A DNA stretch of 6,276 bases from Pseudomonadales bacterium (GCA_029244465.1 JAQWQN010000169.1:1-6276), one strand, 5' to 3'; counted from the first letter of the stretch, positions 1 through 6,276 are shown. The notes: generated by a model from the sequence alone, not told the origin. Program-made: numbers and translations.

Positions 1-483
1 ATTTTGTCCACGAGTTCCAAGGACGGAAGAGTGGACGCATCGCCCAAGGGGGATGCACCTGGGTTTGTATTAGTCCGTAACGATCAGGAAATCGTGATTC
101 CAGATCGACCGGGTAACAAGTTGGCATACGGACACATAAATATTCTCGAGAATCCTTATGTGGGTGTCCTGATGATGATCCCTGGCACGAGAGAAACTCT
201 ACGGATCAATGGAGTGGCGATATTGAGCTCTGATCCAGACCTGTTGCAAGAACTCGCCGCGAGAGAAAAACCCGCCACGCTTGCGATTAAAGTGCAGATT
301 GAAGAGGTTTTTTTCCATTGCGCGAAAGCGTTTATTCGCTCCGGCTTGTGGCAACATGACAGTTGGGCAGAACCTCATCAGGTCTCATTCGGTAAAATGT
401 ATGCCGAGCTACGAGGCGGTAATGACGGCTCTGCGCAGAAAATGGACGATATGATAGAAACTGATTACCAACACAACCTCTAG
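1..483 (+). CDS. FMN-dependent PPOX-type flavoprotein (pyridoxamine 5'-phosphate oxidase family), 5' partial
   Basis: This is the C-terminal 160 codons of a protein of the pyridoxamine 5'-phosphate oxidase-like split-barrel fold. It matches the DR2398/MSMEG_1061-type FMN-binding group as I remember it. The reading frame is open from base 1. The first visible residues (ILSTSSKDGRVDASPKGDAPGF) are the conserved core strand and loop of this group, so the TTG at position 4 is not the real start. The family is usually about 200 residues, so roughly 40-50 N-terminal residues lie outside the window. Further family-like segments are IPDRPGNKLAYGHINILENP, the strand LRINGVAIL, and the late motif VFFHCAKAFIRSGLW, which I associate with this group. 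Members bind FMN, and their substrates are mostly unknown. It should be cytosolic, as no signal peptide or membrane segment is visible. It ends at TAG (481-483), 13 bp before tesB, so co-transcription is likely. The family call is firm; the physiological reaction is unknown. Confidence 0.85.
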   Translation: MLSTSSKDGRVDASPKGDAPGFVLVRNDQEIVIPDRPGNKLAYGHINILENPYVGVLMMIPGTRETLRINGVAILSSDPDLLQELAAREKPATLAIKVQIEEVFFHCAKAFIRSGLWQHDSWAEPHQVSFGKMYAELRGGNDGSAQKMDDMIETDYQHNL

Positions 484-496
484 GTTTGAGTTCGTT

Positions 497-1381
497 ATGG
501 AAGCTTCTAACGGCCACCCGAAGGCTGCCAAGAAATTGCTCGAATTGCTGGAACTCGAGCAAATTGAGCTCAACCTCTACCTGGGTCAAAACGAATCTCG
601 TGGCGGGTTGCGTTTGTTCGGTGGCCAAGTCTTAGCGCAGGCCAGCCGAGCGGCTTATCGAACCGTCGACGCGGTGCGCCTGCATTCACTCCACGGCTAC
701 TTCTTGCGTGCGGGTAATGCGGAAAGACCTGTTTTGTATGAAGTGGAGCGCATCCGTGACGGTAAAAGTTTCAGCACGCGCCGTGTTGTTGCGATCCAGT
801 CAGGCGAGGCGATATTCAATATGGATGTTTCTTTCCAAACGGAAGAACTTGGGTTCGAACATGCCGACCCGGTCCCGAATGTGCCGTTACCTGCGGAACT
901 GGCAGATGACGTGGAGGTTGCGTTGACTGCTGAAGACAACGAGCGGATAAGCCCGTTCGCGCGCCGCGCGCGACCCTTTGAGACCCGTAGCGTCTTTCGG
1001 CTCGGCAGTGAGGCAGCGTTGGCACCTCGCCTCTTTAACCCAGTCTGGTTGCGATTTCCTTTGCCAATAGAGTCCACGGAGGTTGCGCTCCGCCATTGTT
1101 TGCTCGCCTATGCATCTGATATGGGAATGGTTTCCACTGGCAACCTACCGCATCAAGACGCGGTGTCGCGCGATGCATTGCAAATGGCGAGTTTGGACCA
1201 TGCGCTTTGGATACATAGGCCAGTCCCAATGGGCGAGTGGATGCTCTTCCACAAGCGAACATCCGTCGCACACGGGGCGAGGGTGATGGTGCATGCAGAT
1301 TTTTTCTCTGAAAGCGGACAGCTGATTGCCTCCGTAACGCAAGAAGGTTTGGCGAGACCGACGCGTGCTGACAGGCAATAA
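497..1381 (+). CDS. tesB: Acyl-CoA thioesterase II (TesB), double hotdog fold
   Basis: This 294-residue protein is close to the length of E. coli TesB (about 286) and is collinear with it. It hydrolyses acyl-CoA thioesters to free fatty acid and CoA in the cytosol. The N-terminal hotdog holds LRLFGGQVLAQA (about 38-49), the HSLHGYFLRAG motif (63-73) and the RDGKSFSTRRV motif (87-97). The C-terminal hotdog holds the active-site set: Asp208 in YASDMGM, Ser232 in ASLDHALW and Gln282 in SVTQEGLAR. These correspond to E. coli Asp204, Thr228 and Gln278; Ser for Thr is a conservative change seen in other TesB proteins. I chose the ATG at 497 because the family N-terminus (AKKLLELLELEQIE) begins about ten residues later. 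There is no good Shine-Dalgarno before it, so translation may depend on the flavoprotein gene 13 bp upstream. No intrinsic terminator follows. The gene looks intact. Confidence 0.96.
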   Translation: MEASNGHPKAAKKLLELLELEQIELNLYLGQNESRGGLRLFGGQVLAQASRAAYRTVDAVRLHSLHGYFLRAGNAERPVLYEVERIRDGKSFSTRRVVAIQSGEAIFNMDVSFQTEELGFEHADPVPNVPLPAELADDVEVALTAEDNERISPFARRARPFETRSVFRLGSEAALAPRLFNPVWLRFPLPIESTEVALRHCLLAYASDMGMVSTGNLPHQDAVSRDALQMASLDHALWIHRPVPMGEWMLFHKRTSVAHGARVMVHADFFSESGQLIASVTQEGLARPTRADRQ

Positions 1382-1883
1382 CAACCGCAGATCGCTTTCC
1401 CGGGACCGTGTGTTGACGAGCATTACCAACGCATCAATCCTATCTGTTGTCTTCACGACCGAATTAACACACTTGGTGGATTGCCCTATGCGGTGCGGTG
1501 TGCGCGTTCTTGCCGCTGTGGTGGGCGAACTCTGCGAAACCAGCGATATCTGAGTTATCGATCCCGAACAGGGTCCGCTTCGGCTGGATGGTTCTTTAGC
1601 TCCGGACCAGTCGTGTGCAAATGCCGCGAGAGCTCGAGCAAGTTGCAGGCTAGCTGGCAGTAAATTCTGGCTCGCGCTCTGATCAGATCGAGTTGTTTGC
1701 GCCTACCGATACGGCGACGGCAAGCCAAGTTCGATTTACTGGACGAACCGTTGTTGTTTTCGCGCAGTAGCGCGGCAGGTTTGGTGCGGGAAAACCTTAC
1801 CGCATCCGTTTAGTTGTTGGTCTTTGCTGATCACGACGACTTCGCTCCGTCGGCGCGGCTTACTGTCTGCGCGTTGCCAATGC
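1382..1883. other. Intergenic region between convergent genes, no intact gene seen
   Basis: These roughly 500 bp separate the ends of tesB (+) and the transglutaminase gene (-). I read all six frames and recognise no protein, tRNA or known RNA. Short open stretches exist, but none combines a start, a ribosome site and protein-like composition. The most coding-like piece is on the + strand at 1468-1599. It has 43 codons, begins right after a TAA, and contains a signal-peptide-like run (IALCGAVCAFLPLWWANSA) but no ATG. Other fragments look protein-like only after frame changes, so this may be a decayed gene. The region also holds a 10-bp perfect palindrome, TCTGATCAGA, at 1678-1687 and two hairpins at 1761-1803. 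No hairpin followed by a T-run was found in either direction, so termination of the two converging transcripts is unexplained. Confidence 0.6.
1761..1803. repeat. Two overlapping inverted repeats (alternative hairpins)
   Basis: The first is a perfect 5-bp stem with a 4-nt loop: CGCGC (1761-1765), AGTA, GCGCG (1770-1774). The second pairs GCGG (1772-1775) with CCGC (1800-1803) and AGGTTT (1777-1782) with AAACCT (1792-1797), with a small internal bulge and a 9-nt loop. The two share 1772-1774, so they cannot form together. Neither is followed by a T-run on either strand, so I do not call an intrinsic terminator. They could be chance, a weak convergent terminator or part of an RNA. Confidence 0.3.
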
Positions 1884-3230
1884 TTACAAGTAGTTTGCGT
1901 CAACTACCTCGAAGTGAATTGGTTTTCGTGCGTGTGCGAGCATGATCGCGGCCGATTGCTGATCGGATAGCGGGATGTGGGTTGCGTCGATCTCTGTTTG
2001 GTTCCAGGTCGGGTCGACGGCGATCCATTGTTTGTCGACGTACAGCTCGTTCCATGCGTGATACATAAACACGGGCTTAGGCCCATCGCGGTAGGCGAGT
2101 CCAAAAACCGTGCGCGCAGGAATTCGTCCAGCGCGAGCGAGCGTTGTTAGGAGATCGGCAAAGTCTGTACATTCGCCAAATCCACGACTGAGTGCTTTAA
2201 GCACACCCATGGCGGGGTTGTTCTCGGAATATTGGATCTTTTGATGAACGAGTGCGACGAGTTGGTCGGCAAGAGCCCTTGCATCGGTTGTTGACTCTAT
2301 CTTTGTCTGTGCGACGGCTTGTTGCAACAGTTTTTGTATCTTGCGCGCGCTGATCGGATATTTGAGCTCCTCACCAATATGCAAGTTTGGGTCTGCCGGG
2401 GTGCTGCGGTTGCCGCGGGTCAGCGCCAAAATATCTGGTAAGACATTAGTCGCATTGTGTGTCTTCAGGCTCAGTGCGTTAATACGAGTGTGATCACTCA
2501 GGCGTCGATCCACTGAGAATAGATAACTGGTCTTGCTCTGCATCTGCTGGATAGCGACGGCTTCAAGTTCGGATGCGCGCTTGATCTGGAACACGCCAGA
2601 CATCGTTAGATTGATTGGACGATAGTTATGGTCTAGTTGAGTTACGGTTGGGGCGAGCATCGAATTTGTTTCGATAAGGTAGCCCTGCTCGTTCTTGCTG
2701 AGCACGCGGTAGCTTCTTTGTGCGATGCGCAGTTTCTCAAAATCCGGATCTCTGACTGAGAAACTTGCCTCTGCGTTGGGTTGATCCTGTATCAGCCAGG
2801 CTTCAAATGCGAGAAAGTCAGCCATAGAAAAGGACCAATCGAGTGGAATTTGGCTGGTTTGGGTTCCCCTTCTTACCGTCGCTATGTAGCCCATCTCGGC
2901 CGGCAGCACCTCTGTGGTATCACCACTGGCACTCTGGAAGAGCGCTTTTTGCAGTGGATATGGCGGGTAAGCAGCGAAAGTTAGCTGCTTGTTGATTGTG
3001 TTGGGAGAGTTGTTTTGCAACAAAAAGTGCGTTGTGGAGTTGAATGTCCAGGTGCCATTGCGACTTTGTTTCGCGTGATTGTACATATAGCCGACATGGC
3101 GACCTTCTAGTTCGATTCGGAACCAATTCTCGCCCGACATCCCTGCGGCGAGACGTTGATGGATAGGTTGATTCTGGGTGTTCCAGAACCACACACTGCC
3201 GATGAGAGCGATGCCGACAGCGAGAACCAA
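1884..3230 (-). CDS. Transglutaminase-like (TGc) domain protein with N-terminal membrane anchor
   Basis: Read from TTG at 3230 this gives 448 residues. Residues about 2-16 form a hydrophobic membrane segment or uncleaved signal, so the rest is probably in the periplasm. Residues 35-50 (ENWFRIELEGRHVGYMY) start an N-terminal region of a kind I have seen in other bacterial proteins with transglutaminase domains. The transglutaminase-like core occupies about 310-410. It has Cys354 in GFGECTDFADLLTTLARAGR, His391 in MYHAWNELY and Asp406 in WIAVDPTWNQ, the order and spacing of the papain-like Cys-His-Asp triad. Such proteins act as cysteine proteases, amidases or cross-linking enzymes; the substrate here is unknown. 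The start is doubtful. TTG 3230 has no Shine-Dalgarno and cuts off an upstream in-frame stretch that includes KIARSYINRG, a good cytoplasmic flank for the anchor. That stretch has no start codon before its TAA at 3270-3272. An ATG at 3292 in another frame would join if one T were added to the TTTT at 3262-3265. The domain call is firm; the N-terminus is not. Confidence 0.88.
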   Translation of the reverse strand: MVLAVGIALIGSVWFWNTQNQPIHQRLAAGMSGENWFRIELEGRHVGYMYNHAKQSRNGTWTFNSTTHFLLQNNSPNTINKQLTFAAYPPYPLQKALFQSASGDTTEVLPAEMGYIATVRRGTQTSQIPLDWSFSMADFLAFEAWLIQDQPNAEASFSVRDPDFEKLRIAQRSYRVLSKNEQGYLIETNSMLAPTVTQLDHNYRPINLTMSGVFQIKRASELEAVAIQQMQSKTSYLFSVDRRLSDHTRINALSLKTHNATNVLPDILALTRGNRSTPADPNLHIGEELKYPISARKIQKLLQQAVAQTKIESTTDARALADQLVALVHQKIQYSENNPAMGVLKALSRGFGECTDFADLLTTLARAGRIPARTVFGLAYRDGPKPVFMYHAWNELYVDKQWIAVDPTWNQTEIDATHIPLSDQQSAAIMLAHARKPIHFEVVDANYL

Positions 3231-3349
3231 GCCGCGATTGATATATGAGCGGGCGATCTTTAAAACCTGTTAAACGTGCTTGAGTCGAGCATCTTAACAG
3301 GTGGATTGACCTGGTAGAGGCTATTCCAAGCTGGATTGAGTGAATAGAT

Positions 3350-3772
3350 CTAGGTTTTCGATGAAGGCTTGGTTTTTCTTGTACGTGCCACGTTGGCGAG
3401 ATGGTGTAGCCCCATCTCATCTCCATGAACGCGTACCATGCGGCTGGTGAAACCCGAGTCACGGAGGACTTCAATGCGGTCAGCGTGGTTTCATGCATAG
3501 TGGTCACGGCTTCATCGACAGCTTCTCGGTGGCCGGCTTTCTGGCCTTGTTTAACGCCATCTCGTGCGAGCTGACTGCCGTGGCGTTGGTGATTTTCTGT
3601 GACCCTCTGCAGATCCATGGCATTGACGAGCTTGTGAGCGCGCTTGGCTGGATTGCTCCAATCCTCTAGAAAGGATCACTATCTCGTCGATGGCCTCGTC
3701 AATCGAGGCTGGCCCATCCGGGTTTAAGCTAGGGCGGTGAAAGGACAGATTGTCACCATTGGGGTTTTCCAT
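3350..3772 (-). pseudogene. Orphan small gene broken by two compensating frameshifts (or sequence errors)
   Basis: I do not recognise a family. Starting at ATG 3772 (or an in-frame ATG at 3799), frame 1 gives 34 protein-like residues (MENPNGDNLSFHRP through IDEAIDEIVIL). Past the TTT at 3670-3672 that frame becomes Q/S/R-rich and stops at 3551. A different frame has a TGA at 3676-3678 and becomes coding-like immediately after it (LEDWSNPAKRAHKLVNAMD to REAVDEAVTTMHE, about 60 residues). At the AAA of 3489-3491 coding character returns to frame 1 (NHADRIEVLRDSGFTSRMV to KTKPSSKT) and ends at TAG 3350-3352. Joined, the product is about 140 residues, soluble, charged, with no membrane segment, and an ordinary basic C-terminus. 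It lies divergent to glnS and about 57 bp upstream of the transglutaminase gene's candidate ATG at 3292, in the same direction. The alternative is that this is non-coding sequence, or that the opposite strand (an ATG ORF at 3492-3668, + strand) is the real gene. Confidence 0.42.
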
Positions 3773-3830
3773 ACCTCGAGTGTAGTGCAAGATGCGCATC
3801 CCGCTTGAAACTGTGCGTAATTTTTAATTT
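3773..3830. promoter_or_regulatory. Probable divergent promoter region upstream of glnS
   Basis: These 58 bp separate glnS (+) from the broken minus-strand gene. A strongly AT-rich tract (TAATTTTTAATTT, 3818-3830) touches the glnS start codon. A TAATTT at 3818-3823 could serve as a -10 element for glnS. Transcription would then begin near 3830-3831, giving a leaderless or nearly leaderless mRNA, which would fit the absence of a Shine-Dalgarno. No -35 box at normal spacing is visible, so this remains a guess. Confidence 0.25.
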
Positions 3831-5450
3831 ATGGAACAGGAATCCAGAGACTTTATCCGTAGCCGAATCGATGAAGATGTTCAGTCCGGAGCTTTGCCCG
3901 GAGGCGTGGTTACCCGATTTCCGCCTGAACCGAACGGCTATTTGCATATAGGTCATGCCAAGAGCATTTGTCTTAACTTTGGCGTCGCTGTGGAAAATGC
4001 CGGCAAGACCTATTTACGTTTTGACGACACGAATCCTGCCAAGGAAGACGAGTCGTTTGTCCAGGCGATTCAGAACGATGTGCGCTGGCTGGGTTTTGAC
4101 TGGGCCCATCTCACCTATGCGTCGGACTATTTCGAAGAGCTTTACCAATTTGCGACTAATCTGATCAAGTATGAGAAGGCTTATGTTTGCAGCTTGAGCG
4201 GTGAAGAGATGCGCAAGCAACGTGGCACGTTGACGGAACCGGGTCGAAATAGCCCGTACCGTGAGCGTAGCGTTGAAGAAAATCTAGAGCTTTTCAGCCG
4301 TATGCGAGCTGGGCAATTTGGCGACGGAGAACAGGTCGTCCGGGCCAAGATCGATATGTCGAGTGCAAATATCAACATGCGCGACCCTGTGCTATATCGC
4401 ATCCGTCATGTTAGGCATCAGCGCACAGGTGACGACTGGTGCGTTTATCCTCTGTACGACTTCACGCACTGTATTTGTGATGCGTTAGAGGGTATCTCGC
4501 ATTCTCTGTGCACATTGGAGTTCGAAGATCATCGGCCGCTGTACGATTGGGTCATCGAGAATGCCAACGTCAACTACCATCCACCGCAAATTGAGTTCTC
4601 GCGTTTAGGGCTTGAGTACACGGTCATGAGTAAACGGCTCCTCGCTCGATTGGTTGAAGAAGGGATTGTGTCCGGTTGGGATGATCCGCGTATGCCGACT
4701 ATTGCGGGTTTGCGCCGTCGCGGCGTGACACCTGCGGCGATTCGCGATTTTTGTGCTCGCGTTGGGGTGACTAAACAGGAAAATCGAGTTGAGATGAATC
4801 TTCTCGATTTCTGTGTGCGGCATGACCTGGAGAAAAGTGCGCGACGCGGGATGGGTGTTTTGGAGCCCCTGAAGGTCACTCTGACTAATTGGACAGAGGG
4901 TGTTCTGCAGCTTGAGGGACCATGGCATGCGCAGAATGAGGCGTTGGGCAGTCGGACACTACCGTTCTCAGGAACACTCTATATTGAACAGTCTGACTTT
5001 TCGCTGGCCCCGCCCAAAAAGTGGAAGAGGTTGGCTCGCGGGGAGATGGTGCGGCTGCGTTACGGGTTTATTATTCGCTGCGACGAGGTGGTTATGGATG
5101 GCGACCAGGTGGTTGAACTCAAATGCAGCTACTTTCCTGATTCCCGTAGCGGCGAGGATACGAGTGGCCTCAAGCCGAATGGAGTTGTGCATTGGGTATC
5201 TGCAGATCAGGCCGTTGCTGTGAAAATTTATGAGTATGAGCGATTGTTCCAAGTCGCTGATCCGACAGCTGGTAGTTTGCTAGACGATTTGAACCCGCAT
5301 TCCGTGAGCATTAAGGACGGCTTTGTAGAGCCCGCGATCCTTGCCGCCCAAGACACGCATTTTCAGTTCGAACGGCAGGGATATTTCTGCAAAGATTCTG
5401 AGAACGAATATAGCTTTAATAAGACAGTGTCTCTGCGGGAGGGGTTTTGA
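3831..5450 (+). CDS. glnS: Glutaminyl-tRNA synthetase
   Basis: This class I aminoacyl-tRNA synthetase of 539 residues (E. coli GlnRS is 554) joins glutamine to tRNA-Gln using ATP in the cytosol. The catalytic Rossmann domain spans about 24-335. It has the HIGH motif at 39-42 within PPEPNGYLHIGHAKS, FDDTNP at 64-69 (glutamine and ATP site), YPLYDFTH at 206-213, and the KMSKS equivalent VMSKR at 265-269. Asp233 in LEFEDHRPLYDW corresponds to E. coli Asp235, which reads the acceptor stem. These sequences are the GlnRS rather than the GluRS type. The anticodon-binding beta-barrels follow (about 337-525), including the conserved GVVHWVSADQA and FQFERQGYFCKDS. There is no N-terminal or C-terminal YqeY/GatB-like extension. 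ATG 3831 is the first possible start, since an in-frame TAA lies at 3825-3827, and the N-terminus aligns with E. coli. No Shine-Dalgarno is visible. The next gene begins at the base after its TGA. Confidence 0.98.
   Translation: MEQESRDFIRSRIDEDVQSGALPGGVVTRFPPEPNGYLHIGHAKSICLNFGVAVENAGKTYLRFDDTNPAKEDESFVQAIQNDVRWLGFDWAHLTYASDYFEELYQFATNLIKYEKAYVCSLSGEEMRKQRGTLTEPGRNSPYRERSVEENLELFSRMRAGQFGDGEQVVRAKIDMSSANINMRDPVLYRIRHVRHQRTGDDWCVYPLYDFTHCICDALEGISHSLCTLEFEDHRPLYDWVIENANVNYHPPQIEFSRLGLEYTVMSKRLLARLVEEGIVSGWDDPRMPTIAGLRRRGVTPAAIRDFCARVGVTKQENRVEMNLLDFCVRHDLEKSARRGMGVLEPLKVTLTNWTEGVLQLEGPWHAQNEALGSRTLPFSGTLYIEQSDFSLAPPKKWKRLARGEMVRLRYGFIIRCDEVVMDGDQVVELKCSYFPDSRSGEDTSGLKPNGVVHWVSADQAVAVKIYEYERLFQVADPTAGSLLDDLNPHSVSIKDGFVEPAILAAQDTHFQFERQGYFCKDSENEYSFNKTVSLREGF
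5437..5444 (+). promoter_or_regulatory. Strong ribosome binding site of the HMG-CoA lyase family gene, inside glnS
   Basis: GGGAGGGG lies in the last codons of glnS, with GGAGG ending 8 nt before the ATG at 5451. It is the only clear Shine-Dalgarno in the window. It fixes the downstream start and suggests translation coupled to, or reinitiated after, glnS. Confidence 0.8.
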
Positions 5451-6276
5451 ATGAGCAGCGTGACGATCATGGAGGTCAGCCCAAGGGACGGCCTGCAGAA
5501 TGAAGACGTGCTTGTTAGTACAGAAGATAAACTCAAACTGATTGATCGCGCGCTCGCCGCAGGCTGCAAACGGATCGAAGTCGCGAGCTTTGTGAACCCG
5601 AAAGTTGTGCCACAGATGGCTGACGCAGAAGCGGTGTGTGCTGGGTTGCCACAACGGGGAGATGTGCGTTATACCGGCCTGGTCCTCAATCAACGTGGCT
5701 ATGATCGGCTCCGTGCCACAGAACGTTTGAACGAAGCGGGTCTTGTTATTGCTGCGAGTGATACGTTTGGCGAGCGTAATCAAGGTATGGACGTAGATGC
5801 GGGCCTCGTTATGGCCAAAGACATATTGCGGCAAGGGCGTGACGCAGCTTTTCCGGTGCAGGTCACGATCGCGGTTGCCTTTGGTTGTCCTTTCGAGGGT
5901 GCCGTTCCATTAGAGCGTCTAGTTGAAATGGTGACTGAGCTCGTGGCTGAGGAACCGGTCGAAATAGCGTTGGCCGACACGATTGGTGTCGCTGTCCCAC
6001 AGCAGGTTGAAGATGCGTTCACGACGCTCAAAGCTATTGTCGGTGATATCCCGCTGCGTGCACATTTCCACGACACGCGAAATACAGGCATTGGCAATGC
6101 TTATGCAGCGGTGAAAGCTGGAGTAACCACGCTCGATGCAAGTATTGGAGGCATTGGTGGTTGTCCCTTTGCTCCCAATGCGACCGGGAATATCGCCACA
6201 GAAGATTTGGTCTACATGTTGAATCGCAGTGGCGTTGAGCACGGTGTTGCTCTGGAGTCGTTGATTGAAGGCGCGC
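5451..6276 (+). CDS. Hydroxymethylglutaryl-CoA lyase family protein (HMGL-like TIM barrel), 3' partial
   Basis: The first 275 codons are visible and the gene runs off the window end; full-length relatives have about 290-310 residues. HMG-CoA lyase (mvaB type) cleaves 3-hydroxy-3-methylglutaryl-CoA to acetoacetate and acetyl-CoA, the last step of leucine breakdown. The N-terminus holds VSPRDGLQNE with Arg12 and metal ligand Asp13. Glu43 lies in RIEVASFVNPK and Asp176 in ALADTIGV. Metal ligands His205 and His207 lie in HFHDT, and the mobile-loop Cys238 is in GGIGGCPFAPNATGN with Asn247. These match human Arg41, Asp42, Glu72, Asp204, His233, His235, Cys266 and Asn275 in order and nearly exact spacing. 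After HFHDT the sequence is RNTGIGNAY instead of the YGQAL of the classical enzymes, as in a broader bacterial subgroup, so a related branched acyl-CoA substrate is possible. ATG 5451 directly follows the glnS TGA and has a strong Shine-Dalgarno. No partner genes for leucine or terpene catabolism are visible in the window. Confidence 0.93.
   Translation, partial: MSSVTIMEVSPRDGLQNEDVLVSTEDKLKLIDRALAAGCKRIEVASFVNPKVVPQMADAEAVCAGLPQRGDVRYTGLVLNQRGYDRLRATERLNEAGLVIAASDTFGERNQGMDVDAGLVMAKDILRQGRDAAFPVQVTIAVAFGCPFEGAVPLERLVEMVTELVAEEPVEIALADTIGVAVPQQVEDAFTTLKAIVGDIPLRAHFHDTRNTGIGNAYAAVKAGVTTLDASIGGIGGCPFAPNATGNIATEDLVYMLNRSGVEHGVALESLIEGA

Noticed and set aside
4..6. TTG at position 4 as the start of the flavoprotein
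   Set aside because: The frame is open to base 1 and the TTG falls inside conserved core sequence, so the gene begins upstream of the window.
142..153. Perfect 12-bp palindrome ATTCTCGAGAAT
   Set aside because: It encodes part of the conserved NILEN segment of the flavoprotein, so codon constraint and chance explain it better than an operator.
697..1077. 126-codon minus-strand open frame within tesB
   Set aside because: It lies fully antisense to a well-conserved tesB, is rich in Ser/Arg, and shows no family resemblance, so it is a shadow frame.
1145..1456. 103-codon minus-strand open frame over the end of tesB
   Set aside because: It is mostly antisense to conserved TesB active-site sequence, with His/Arg/Cys-rich composition and no ribosome site.
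1841..1859. CGACG...CGTCG inverted repeat near the transglutaminase stop as a terminator
   Set aside because: The stem is only 5 bp, the loop is long, and no T-run follows in the minus direction.
2920..3618. 232-codon minus-strand open frame read as a single gene
   Set aside because: Only its first part (to about 3490) looks coding. The rest overlaps the transglutaminase gene in another frame and is Arg/Ser/His-rich, so I used only the first part in the broken-gene model.
3492..3668. 58-codon + strand ORF from ATG 3492, partly hydrophobic
   Set aside because: It lies antisense to the middle segment of the broken minus-strand gene and has no ribosome site or neighbour logic. I kept it only as an alternative.
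5280..5834. 184-codon minus-strand open frame across the glnS/lyase junction
   Set aside because: It is antisense to the conserved C-terminus of GlnRS and the N-terminus of the lyase, and its composition is not protein-like.

Overview
The window looks like the chromosome of a proteobacterium of moderate GC content, most likely a gammaproteobacterium or a close relative. The best clue is a glutaminyl-tRNA synthetase very similar to the E. coli type, an enzyme of restricted bacterial distribution that is typical of gamma- and betaproteobacteria. Nothing in the sequence names a genus. There are no RNA genes, insertion sequences, CRISPR arrays, phage genes or plasmid features that I can support.

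Left part (1-1381, + strand): the 3' part of a gene for an FMN-dependent PPOX-type flavoprotein, followed 13 bp later by a complete acyl-CoA thioesterase II gene (tesB). The two probably share an operon. Next comes about 500 bp (1382-1883) with no intact gene. It lies between convergent transcription units and holds some broken coding-like pieces and two small overlapping hairpins, but no convincing terminator.

Middle part (1884-3772, - strand): a membrane-anchored or exported transglutaminase-like protein with an intact Cys-His-Asp triad but an unsatisfactory start. Just upstream of it, in the same direction, is what looks like a small orphan gene of about 140 codons broken by two compensating single-base shifts. 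These two shifts, and a possible third at the transglutaminase start, all lie at short homopolymers within about 410 bp. That suggests either local gene decay or local sequence error, and it is the most checkable oddity in the window.

Right part (3831-6276, + strand): glnS, transcribed divergently from the broken gene, followed with no gap by an HMG-CoA lyase family gene that runs off the window end. A strong Shine-Dalgarno inside the end of glnS suggests translational coupling.

Together this is mostly housekeeping and acyl-CoA metabolism: thioester hydrolysis by TesB, acyl-CoA cleavage by the HMG-CoA lyase family enzyme, and tRNA charging. I found no clear new multi-gene system. The items worth a second look are the frameshifted orphan, the transglutaminase start and the unexplained 500 bp intergenic region.
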